Positions 57,319 through 64,000 of a stretch of DNA of 64,000 bases are shown piece by piece. The DNA is from Cupriavidus necator. GTDB taxonomy: Bacteria; Pseudomonadota; Gammaproteobacteria; Burkholderiales; Burkholderiaceae. The DNA lies in the NCBI GenBank assembly GCA_022041995.1, contig CP074381.1, positions 1,984,001 through 2,048,000 on the forward strand. Reading direction: 5' to 3'. Each line of letters opens with the position of its first letter. Within the stretch, counting starts at the first letter, position 1. The position numbers and the translations under genes were made by a program. The notes below the pieces were generated by a model. That model was not told the DNA's origin, made no database searches, and saw nothing but the letters and a program-made list of their open reading frames with translations.

Positions 57319-58352
57319 ATGAAGAACGAGCTGGCATCGCCGATGAAGTGCACCATCGAACTGAACGACGTGGAGAAACGAACCTTGGAAGAGCTTGCGC
57401 TGCGGCATCCGTATGAAGACTTCGGGGTTAGAGGACAAGGCTTGTTGCTGCTCGGTGCAGGTCAACGAGTGCACGAGATCGCGACGCAGTTGGATGTGAG
57501 CAAGAAGACTGTGTACAACTGGACGAACGCCTGGCGCGAGAAAGGGCTGTGCGGCTTGCTCAATGGTCATAAGGGAGGCCGCCCCCATTCGCTCTGCGAA
57601 GACATGGTTGCCACGGCTGTAGCCGCGGCGCGAGCGCAGTCCATGACGCTCAGACAGATTGCGCAGTGCATCGAGGCCGCCAATGGCATGCCGTTGCCCT
57701 GCCGCCTTGAAACGTTGGCCGGGGAACTGAAACGGGGAGGCTTTTCGTACAAGCGTGGCCGATACTCGCTCAAAAAAAACGCGACGAACAGGAGTTTGCC
57801 GTGAAGGCTGCCACGCTCGAGAAATTGCAGCAAGCTGCTCGTGATGGTGCATGTCGTCTCGTCTATCTTGATGAGGCCGGATTTTCGGCCTCGCCGCCGG
57901 TGCAGCGTGGCTGGTCGCCAATTGGCCGACCTCACTGCACGGTTCCCCAACCGCACTGCAGGCGTTCAGTCTTGGGGGCATTGGATTACGGAGCCAACCG
58001 GCTTGTCCACCAGACCAGCAAAGGCAGCATCAAGCGTCCCTTCGTTATTGAGTTCCTGGAAGAGATTGCTCAAAGTGCCACGCCCGGTCAGCTCACGGTC
58101 GTCGTGCTCGACAACGCGAAGATCCATCACGCCATCGAGCAGGATATCCTGGACCGCTGGCTCTTCGAGCACCGTATGGTTCTCTTTTATCTGCCGCCTT
58201 ACAGCCCCGAACTCAACCTGATTGAAATCGTCTGGAAACATGCCAAGTACCACTGGCGACGCTTCGTCACATGGACCAAAGAAACCATCGATACCGAGAT
58301 CGAAAATCTCCTCTCCGGCTACGGCTCAAAGTTTGAAATCCGTTTCTCGTGA
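57319..58352 (+). CDS. IS630-family transposase, made by frameshifting at an A8 run
   Basis: The first frame (57319-57804) has the helix-turn-helix (HEIATQLDVSKKTVYNWTNA) and the second, from GTG 57801, the DDE core: CRLVYLDEAGFSASPPVQRG, VVVLDNAKIHHAIEQDI and LPPYSPELNLIEIVWKHAKY. The frames overlap as GTGA just after a run of eight A at 57772-57779. Slippage by one base there produces KKKRDEQEFAVKAATLEKLQ, a normal IS630 linker, giving a ~344-residue fusion. Such A-run slippage is known for several IS families. The two halves may otherwise be the result of a simple mutation. Confidence 0.85.
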
Positions 58353-58367
58353 ATACTTAGTCCTATT

Positions 58368-58631
58368 TCACAGCACGGACTTATCGAAGATGCCGGTGTC
58401 GAGATCTTTCCTGAAATGCTGAACCCAATCGGTTTCATAGCCGATGGGGTATTCCCTTGTAACTTGTGTCGATCGTCTGGTTACCGTGACGTAGCCCTGT
58501 AAGCCGAAGTTCTCGTCGCCTTTTGGGTCAGTCGTATCCGTTTCCAGGAGTTCGAAATCATCTGCTGCCAGACCATTACGCTGCAAGGTCGCAAGAAAGT
58601 CCTGTTGTTCATCCAGTTCGATCAGTCGCAT
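58368..58631 (-). CDS. Small conserved-looking hypothetical protein
   Basis: An 87-residue acidic protein (MRLIELDEQQDFLATLQRNG, then ENFGLQGYVTVTRRSTQVTR). It has no signal, membrane segment or known motif and looks like a compact alpha/beta domain. It is on the same strand as and about 115 bases after the two hsp20 genes, so it may be the last gene of the stress operon, but function is unknown. Confidence 0.6.
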   Translation of the reverse strand: MRLIELDEQQDFLATLQRNGLAADDFELLETDTTDPKGDENFGLQGYVTVTRRSTQVTREYPIGYETDWVQHFRKDLDTGIFDKSVL

Positions 58632-58745
58632 TGTCGGCCCTCACCTGTTCAAAGGGGCGAAAACCGGGACTTTCTTTCAACGATTCCGGTTTGCCCTCTT
58701 ACGTGTGGCCAGCCATGGGTGAGCCCACGACCCGCTCGGCTTAGA

Positions 58746-59126
58746 TCACGCCACCTTGACCTCAATGCGGCTCGGTTGCGCGGATTCGGCTTTCGGGATG
58801 CGCAGCTTGAGCACGCCGTGGTTGAACTCGGCGACGACCTTTTCGGGATCTAGTTCCTTGGATAGCGTGAACACGCGCCGGTAATGGGGCAGGGAGACCT
58901 CCGCGTAACTGGCTTCCATGCCTTCCGGCAGATCCAGGACAACTTCGCCCTTGATGGTCAGGGTATCGCCTTGCACCTGCACGACCAGCTTGTCCTTGGG
59001 CACACCCGGCACGTCGGCGTACAGGGTGATGCCTGCAGCGTCCTCGTACACATTCACTGGGGGCATCAGGGCCGCTTCAGTGCTGCCAGTGTCGGCTTGC
59101 TTGGTGACAGCAGTATTTTCGCTCAT
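58746..59126 (-). CDS. Small heat shock protein Hsp20, second gene
   Basis: A 126-residue alpha-crystallin-domain chaperone that holds unfolding proteins. The crystallin domain runs from about residue 22 (PPVNVYEDAAGITLYADVPG) to HGVLKLRIPKAE, with the conserved LPEGMEASYAEVSLPHYRRV dimer loop and the closing V-L-x-I/L-x-I/V-P type strand. ATG 59126 has a GAGGAGGA site 8 bases upstream. It follows the other hsp20 by 17 bases, in one operon. Confidence 0.9.
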   Translation of the reverse strand: MSENTAVTKQADTGSTEAALMPPVNVYEDAAGITLYADVPGVPKDKLVVQVQGDTLTIKGEVVLDLPEGMEASYAEVSLPHYRRVFTLSKELDPEKVVAEFNHGVLKLRIPKAESAQPSRIEVKVA

Positions 59127-59143
59127 GGCCAGATCCTCCTCGC

Positions 59144-59578
59144 TCACTGGATGTTGATTTGGCGCGGCTGCGCGGCTTCGAGGCGCTGTATGCTGATGTG
59201 CAGCACGCCGTCGCGGTACTTGGCCTGCACCGCATTGGGATTCACGTCGTTTGGTAGGCTCACCACACGGCGGAAGCGGCCGGCGAAGCGTTCATCGATA
59301 TGCACGGAGGTTTGCTCGTCCTCATCGGGGAGATCGGACTTGCGCTCGCCGACAATGGTCAGCACGCTCTTCACCAGCTGCACGTCGATGCTGGCCGGAT
59401 CGACGCCAGGGGCAAAAGGGTAGATTTCCACCGAGTGGGGTGTGCCGCCTACATTCATGGCCGGAAAACTGACCCGACCGCGAATGCTGGGAGACAGCTC
59501 GAATGGCTGCTGCCACTCGCGCTGTAGGCGTTCCAGCTCTGAGAATATGTCACGGGGAAACAACGATCGATACATCAT
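59144..59578 (-). CDS. Small heat shock protein Hsp20, first gene
   Basis: A 144-residue alpha-crystallin chaperone of the IbpA/Hsp17 class. FPRDIFSELERLQREWQQPF is the N-terminal arm; VEIYPFAPGVDPASIDVQLV and SVLTIVGERKSD are early crystallin strands; and FRRVVSLPNDVNPNAVQAKY with DGVLHISIQR ends the domain. ATG 59578 is used because a GGAGG site precedes it by 5 bases; the longer frame to 59743 is not supported. It is divergent from cbpA, with sigma-32-like elements between them. Confidence 0.9.
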   Translation of the reverse strand: MMYRSLFPRDIFSELERLQREWQQPFELSPSIRGRVSFPAMNVGGTPHSVEIYPFAPGVDPASIDVQLVKSVLTIVGERKSDLPDEDEQTSVHIDERFAGRFRRVVSLPNDVNPNAVQAKYRDGVLHISIQRLEAAQPRQINIQ

Positions 59579-59632
59579 GTTTGCCTCCATTCGCTTTCGC
59601 GCGGGCGCCACATACTCTGACGCCCCCGGTTG

Positions 59633-59672
59633 CAATGGTAAGGCTTCGCTTGGGGATTTCAAGATCTTGATT
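59633..59672. promoter_or_regulatory. Divergent heat-shock (sigma-32-like) promoter elements
   Basis: On the minus strand CTTGAAA (59657-59663) is followed after 13 bases by CCTTACCATT, a fair match to the sigma-32 consensus, and points to the hsp20 operon. On the plus strand CTTGATT (59666-59672) points to cbpA. The two -35 elements overlap the short palindrome CAAGATCTTG. Confidence 0.6.
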
Positions 59673-59741
59673 TGACTGATATTCGGCATCACTCTTCGGG
59701 GGGAGGAGAGCAGCCCTCGAGACCGAAAAAGGGGACCACGC

Positions 59742-60695
59742 ATGGAGTTCCACGACTACTACAAGACGCTGGGGGTGGCACGCGATGCCACGGCGGAGGA
59801 CATCAAGAAGGCGTTCCGCAAGCTCGCGCGCAAGTTCCATCCGGACGTTTCCAAGGAGTCGGATGCCGAACCGCGCATGAGGCAGCTCAACGAGGCCTAC
59901 GCCGTGCTCTCCGACCCAGACAAACGCGCCGCGTACGATCAATTGGGGCGAGGCTATCAGCCCGGCCAGGAGTTCCGTCCGCCGCCGGACTGGGACACCG
60001 GCTTCGAGTTCTCCAGTCGGGGCTTCTCGCCCCAGGAAGAGGCCGATTTCAGCGACTTCTTCGCCGAGCTGTTTGGCCATGTCAGGAGCAGACACCGCGG
60101 CTTCGATGCACACGGTGGCAGCTTCCAGTCACGCGGCGTGGATCACCACGCCAAGGTGCTGCTGGACCTGGAAGACGCCTTTACCGGCGCCACCCGTCAA
60201 CTTTCGCTGCGCTTGCCAAGCATGGACTCCCAAGGCGTGGTGCAGCTCAGGAGCCGGACCCTCAGTGTGAAAATTCCCAAAGGCGTGCGCGAAGGTCAGC
60301 TCATCCGTCTGGCCGGGCAGGGGGCGCCGGGGATGGGCGGCGCGCCGGCGGGGGATCTTTTTCTGGAGGTGCATTTCAATCCGCACGACCGACTGAAAGT
60401 GAAGGGGCACAATCTACACCTCACCCTGCCGGTGGCGCCATGGGAGGCGGCGCTGGGGGCGGTGGTGCCCATCGATTTACCAGGGGGCGAACTGAAGGTG
60501 CGCATTCCCCCTGGCGCCCAGAGCGGCAGCGAACTACGTGTGCGTGGCAAGGGCATTCCCGCTAATCCACCGGGCGATCTGCTGCTGGACATCGAGGTGG
60601 TGTTGCCGCCGGCAAACACCCCAAAGGCGCGAGAGCTTTATGAAACCATGGCGCGGGAATTGGCCTTTAATCCGCGCCCGGATAGGAGAGCCTGA
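59742..60695 (+). CDS. cbpA: J-domain co-chaperone CbpA
   Basis: A 317-residue class II Hsp40. Residues 1-70 are the J domain with HPD at 33-35 (KFHPDVSKES), which stimulates DnaK's ATPase. A flexible Gly/Phe-poor linker follows (RPPPDWDTGFEF), then two beta-rich client-binding domains (VLLDLEDAFTGATRQLSLRL; IPKGVREGQLIRLAGQG; WEAALGAVVPIDLPGG). There is no zinc-finger domain, which distinguishes CbpA from DnaJ. Directly followed by cbpM. Confidence 0.93.
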   Translation: MEFHDYYKTLGVARDATAEDIKKAFRKLARKFHPDVSKESDAEPRMRQLNEAYAVLSDPDKRAAYDQLGRGYQPGQEFRPPPDWDTGFEFSSRGFSPQEEADFSDFFAELFGHVRSRHRGFDAHGGSFQSRGVDHHAKVLLDLEDAFTGATRQLSLRLPSMDSQGVVQLRSRTLSVKIPKGVREGQLIRLAGQGAPGMGGAPAGDLFLEVHFNPHDRLKVKGHNLHLTLPVAPWEAALGAVVPIDLPGGELKVRIPPGAQSGSELRVRGKGIPANPPGDLLLDIEVVLPPANTPKARELYETMARELAFNPRPDRRA

Positions 60696-60698
60696 CCC

Positions 60699-60992
60699 AT
60701 GTCTGATGACGACGTTCTCATCGCCTACCTGATGGACGATGCTTGGCTGACTCTGGAGCAGGTGGCGGCAGCCTGCATGGTAGAACCCGAGTGGCTCATG
60801 CGGCATGTAGATGAGGGCTTGTTCCCCCATGCCGTAAGTGTCGCTGGCGTCTGGCGGTTTTCCAGCGCCAGCCTGCTACGGGCGCGGCGCATGCGGCAGT
60901 TGGAGCGTGACTTTGACGCCATACCGGAACTTGCCGCTTTGGTGGCCGACCTGCTGGAAGAAATGGATGCTCTGCAAGCGCGGATGCGTTGA
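60699..60992 (+). CDS. cbpM: Chaperone modulator CbpM
   Basis: A 97-residue MerR-like helix-turn-helix protein (AWLTLEQVAAACMVEPEWLM, EGLFPHAVSVAGVWRFSSAS) that in other bacteria binds the CbpA J domain and blocks its activity. Its acidic C-terminal helix (LAALVADLLEEMDALQ) is typical. It starts three bases after cbpA, so the pair is cotranscribed. Confidence 0.92.
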   Translation: MSDDDVLIAYLMDDAWLTLEQVAAACMVEPEWLMRHVDEGLFPHAVSVAGVWRFSSASLLRARRMRQLERDFDAIPELAALVADLLEEMDALQARMR

Positions 60993-61054
60993 TGATGCTC
61001 GCGTCAACAGCAAAGTCCTCGCCTTGAATTAGCTCACGCCGGATGTTCGTGCGG

Positions 61055-62592
61055 CTAGGAGAGTGCGCGGCAGAAATCTGATGTCATCCGGCCGGGCCGG
61101 GTAAACGTTGTCAGGAGATGCCAACAAGTTATCTCCCATACGAGCCGCAGCAGCAGCAGATGTTGCTGCCCCACGCGCTGCAAGACTGGCTGCCCGAAGG
61201 GCACCTCGCCTACTACATCAGCGACACGGTGGATTCGCTCGACCTGTCAGCCTTCCATGCGCGGTATGCAGGCGGCGGCTCGCGCAATCAACCGTTTCAT
61301 CCGGCGATGATGGTGAAGGTGCTCGTGTACGGCTATGCGACCGGCGTGTTCTCGTCGCGCAAGCTGGCCAGGAAGCTGCATGAAGATGTCGCGTTCCGGG
61401 TCCTCGCGGCGGGCAACTATCCGGCACATCGCACGCTTTGTGACTTTCGCGCCTTTCACTTGAAGGAACTGTCGGACCTGTTTGTGCAGGTGGTGAAGCT
61501 GGCGAAGGAATGCGGACTGGTCAAGATCGGGACGATTGCCGTTGACGGCACGAAGATCAAGGCCAATGCGTCGCGCCACAAGGCGATGAGCTACGAGCGG
61601 ATGAAGAAGGCCGAGCTGGAACTCAAAGAGCAGATCGATGCGCTGCTGGCAAAAGCGAAGCTGGCCGATGACGCCGGGAAGAAAGAGCCGGAGCTCGATA
61701 TTCCAGCTGGGATCACGCGGCGCGAGGACCGGCTTGCGGTCATCCGTGCTGCGCGCGCGCGTCTGGAAGAGCGTCAGCGCCAGGCCGATATTGCGCGTGG
61801 TCGTAGCGACGACGACACGCCGCCGGATGGCGGCGACAAGCCGAAAAAGAAGTCGCGCTTCAAGTACAAATTCGGCGAGCCCAAGCCCGACGCCCAGGAG
61901 AGCTTTACCGACCCGGAAAGCCGGATCATGAAGCATGCCGGCGGCGGCTTCGACTACTCCTACAATGCCCAGGCTGCTGTCGACGACACGGCCCACATCA
62001 TCGTCGCGGCCGAACTGGGTAACTGTGCTGCCGACAGCGGACAATTGCCGATCGTTCTGGCGGCGGTAGCGCGCGACGCCGGGGCCGCCCCCGGGCAAGT
62101 CCTTGCCGATGCGGGCTACCGCTCGGAGGCGACGTTCGAACAGTTGCGCGAGCATCCTGCCGAGCTGATCGTGGCGCCCGGACGCGAGGGCAAGAAAGAT
62201 GTGAAGGTCGATGCCCGGAAGCGCCCGCTATGCGCCGCGATGGCAGAAAAGTTTACTTCTACGCAAACTCGGGCGGCCTATCGAAAACGCAAATGGCTGT
62301 CCGAACCGCCGAATGCCTGGGTAAAGAGCGTTCTCGGATTTCGACAATTCAGCATGCGCGGACTGGCCAAGGCCCAGGCCGAGTGGAAACTCGTCTGCGC
62401 GGCGCTGAACCTGCGCAGAATGTCGAAAATGACGCCCGCGTAAGCCCGCAAGGGGGCAACTTTGCCTGATTTCGCCACCGGGTAAGCGCTATTTACGCAC
62501 GCATTGGCGAGCAAAACTGCAATCGGCGTTGACGCCGCCCGATGTGGCGCCAACGCCGACGGCTCAATCCTGTCTGCCGCTCAGACTCCTAG
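61055..62592 (+). mobile_element. IS1182-family insertion sequence, copy B
   Basis: Ends CTAGGAGAGTGCGCGGCAGA (61055-61074) and the complement CTAGGAGTCTGAGCGGCAGA (62573-62592) match at 17 of 20 positions over 1538 bp. The shared CTAGGAG tip links it to copy A at 33.3 kb. No clear target duplication. Confidence 0.8.
61118..62443 (+). CDS. IS1182-family transposase
   Basis: A 441-residue DDE transposase, intact. It starts PTSYLPYEPQQQQMLLPHAL and shows IAVDGTKIKANASRHKAMSY (first Asp), the charged insertion, LADAGYRSEATFEQL (second Asp) and PNAWVKSVLGFRQFSMRGLA in place of the catalytic Glu segment. It shares layout with the transposase at 33.4 kb but belongs to a different subgroup. ATG 61118 has an AGGAG site. 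Confidence 0.92.
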   Translation: MPTSYLPYEPQQQQMLLPHALQDWLPEGHLAYYISDTVDSLDLSAFHARYAGGGSRNQPFHPAMMVKVLVYGYATGVFSSRKLARKLHEDVAFRVLAAGNYPAHRTLCDFRAFHLKELSDLFVQVVKLAKECGLVKIGTIAVDGTKIKANASRHKAMSYERMKKAELELKEQIDALLAKAKLADDAGKKEPELDIPAGITRREDRLAVIRAARARLEERQRQADIARGRSDDDTPPDGGDKPKKKSRFKYKFGEPKPDAQESFTDPESRIMKHAGGGFDYSYNAQAAVDDTAHIIVAAELGNCAADSGQLPIVLAAVARDAGAAPGQVLADAGYRSEATFEQLREHPAELIVAPGREGKKDVKVDARKRPLCAAMAEKFTSTQTRAAYRKRKWLSEPPNAWVKSVLGFRQFSMRGLAKAQAEWKLVCAALNLRRMSKMTPA

Positions 62593-62689
62593 GAGACCGC
62601 GCTCGACTTGGCTTGGCGCTGACCGCTTGGCGCCGAAGACGTAAGAACTGGCGAGTCTTGCCCAGCAAGGGCCGGCGATAGGACCACAG

Positions 62690-62765
62690 GCGACTCGTGC
62701 GGCGTCAGCCACGCCTTGCTTGCCTCGTAGTCGTTCGTTGCACCAAGCGTGCAAGTTTGCCGCGA
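62690..62765 (-). pseudogene. Tyrosine recombinase core-domain scrap
   Basis: CTLGATNDYEASKAWLTPHE is nearly the same as CTLNATNDYEAVQAWLALHE in the integrase at 35-36 kb. About 25 codons remain. It shows that a second copy of this integrase family once lay here. Confidence 0.7.
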
Positions 62766-62961
62766 AACCCGACGCGAAATTGGGATGTCGACCGCTATCA
62801 GGCAGTACTGACAGGCCTGCGGTATTTGCCTACGGGAACAGAGGGCTGGCCCGGACAAACCGCGCGCCAGGGCACCGACAGCATAATCAGCACCCCCTGA
62901 TGGCAATAGGGGGGCGCCCTTACGATACTGGACTTAGAAACACTCTGGGAAGGACATTGCC

Positions 62962-63147
62962 ATGAACAGCTATTGCACACTGTGCGGGCGCCTCGGGCAT
63001 TCTGTGTCGGGCTGCCCATGGGCTTCGTACGTCCGTCTTGCAAGAATTCCTCAATGCGTGCCGGACGTATATGGGGCGCAAATGGGACAGCTGGCAATTG
63101 CGAGCCTCGGCAGGCTGGCGCCGGCATGCAGCCGACCATTGCCGTGA
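62962..63147 (+). CDS. Short frame with a CCHC zinc-knuckle motif, doubtful
   Basis: A 61-residue frame that begins MNSYCTLCGRLGHSVSGCPW, an exact C-x2-C-x4-H-x4-C zinc-knuckle pattern, with a GGAAGG ribosome site upstream of ATG 62962. The rest (SYVRLARIPQCVPDVYGAQM) is not diagnostic. It could be the start of a longer nucleic-acid-binding protein broken by the adjacent IS630, or chance. Confidence 0.4.
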   Translation: MNSYCTLCGRLGHSVSGCPWASYVRLARIPQCVPDVYGAQMGQLAIASLGRLAPACSRPLP

Positions 63148-63284
63148 TCGTGCAGGGGGCGAACCCACTACGCGAAGATTGAAGTGGCCACATCTGCTCT
63201 ATCGCTCCCTTTGCTCCTCGTAAATCGCCTCAATCTACCCACAGATTTCCCCGACGAGCCGGAACTTAAGCGGCGGTTGGCGCA

Positions 63285-64000
63285 AATGACCTTCTGTAGG
63301 ATGTCGCGAGCGCTCTTGGTCCAGATGAACGGCTTGGGGTTGGTGTTGTGGTAAGCGATGTACTCGTTGATGGCGTCGACCAGTTCCGGCACGCTGGTGA
63401 ATACGCCGCGGCAAAGTCGCTCGGTTGTGATGTCGCGAAAGAACCGCTCGACCATGTTCAGCCATGATGCCGAGGTGGGCGTGAAGTGCATGTTGAATCG
63501 CGGATGCTTGGCCAGCCAGTCCTGCACCGCAGGATGTTTGTGGGTGGCGTAGTTGTCGGCGATCAGATGCAGCGTTTTGTCCTTGGGCGTCTCGCGGTCG
63601 ATCTTGCGCAGGAACTTCAACCACTCGGTATGGCGGTGGCGCTGCTGGCACTGGGCAATGATCTGGCCATCGAGCACGTTGAGCGCGGCAAACAGCGTGG
63701 TCGTGCCATTGCGCTTGTAATCGTGGGCATGGTGGCGGCGCGCCCCTTCTTCATCGGCAGCCCAGGCTGTGTGCGATCCAGCGCCTGCACCTGGCTCTTC
63801 TCATCGCAGCACAGCACCAGCGCGTGCTCGGGTGGCGACATGTAGAGGCCAACGATGTCTTCAAGCTTCTCGACGAACTTCGGATCGCGCGACACTTTGA
63901 AGCCGCGCACGATGTGCGGCTTCAACCCGTGGGCGTGCCAATGGCGCATGACGGTGCTGGCGCTCACGCCCAACTCGGCGCCCATCTTGCGCGTGCTCCA
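63285..64000 (-). pseudogene. IS630-family transposase, copy B (frameshifted, partial at window edge)
   Basis: The right frame (from the window edge) has a helix-turn-helix tail ([20 protein letters not shown]) and [20 protein letters not shown] with the first Asp. The left frame has [20 protein letters not shown] (second Asp) and [19 protein letters not shown] (Glu). One missing C in ATGCCCACG near 63733 joins them as [20 protein letters not shown]. The C-terminus is replaced after DILQKVI. It is a different subgroup from the IS630 copy at 57 kb. Confidence 0.8.

Larger units (their letters stand above)
62593..63167. other. Mosaic stretch between IS1182 and IS630
   Basis: About 575 bases that contain an integrase scrap and a possible short zinc-knuckle frame (listed separately). 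The rest shows no gene. Confidence 0.4.

Noticed and set aside
1..64000. rRNA, tRNA, CRISPR arrays and replication origin genes
   Set aside because: I looked for them and found no clear example of any in the window.

Overview
The window is about 64 kb of high-GC DNA that reads like a Burkholderiaceae genome, most probably Cupriavidus or a close Ralstonia relative. The inference rests on gene content and style: Bug-type solute receptors, a Burkholderia-type porin, an AcoR/butanediol locus, leucine-degradation carboxylase genes, and the particular insertion-sequence families. No rRNA, tRNA, CRISPR array or replication origin was found.

Positions 1-33 kb are mainly catabolic and regulatory genes. 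From the left: a remnant of HMG-CoA lyase, a glutathione S-transferase and an MFS fragment; then the minus-strand acyl-CoA synthetase, mccB, mccA cluster (leucine/isovalerate branch) with a divergent TetR regulator; a Crp/Fnr regulator; a RidA, creatininase-like, MFS operon with a divergent LysR regulator; two PilJ-domain proteins, a universal stress protein and a methyl-accepting chemotaxis protein; a porin with a textbook terminator; an IclR-controlled operon with a dihydrodipicolinate-synthase-like aldolase, an SDR, a D-tartrate dehydratase with every catalytic residue at its reference number, and a Bug receptor; and finally an acetoin/2,3-butanediol locus (E1 remnants, membrane protein, butanediol dehydrogenase, AcoR).

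Positions 33-64 kb are a mosaic of insertion sequences and broken mobile genes: two IS1182-type elements, an IS5-type element with 17-bp perfect ends, IS110, IS6, an IS903-group IS5 element with a 9-bp target duplication inside an M30 metallopeptidase gene, IS630 copies, IS66 and Tn3 remnants, and three scattered pieces of one tyrosine-recombinase family. Cargo between them includes several secreted lipoproteins (a pyroglutamyl-peptidase-like protein, an Ala/Ser-rich lipoprotein holding a 40-bp perfect palindrome, the M30 peptidase), a glycerophosphodiesterase, an LRAT-fold protein, and a heat-stress cluster (two Hsp20 genes divergent from cbpA-cbpM with sigma-32-like promoter elements).

A striking window-wide feature is that about a dozen reading frames are broken by what looks like one missing base in a G or C run. 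That pattern fits sequencing or assembly error at least as well as real gene decay, so many 'pseudogenes' below may be intact in the organism.
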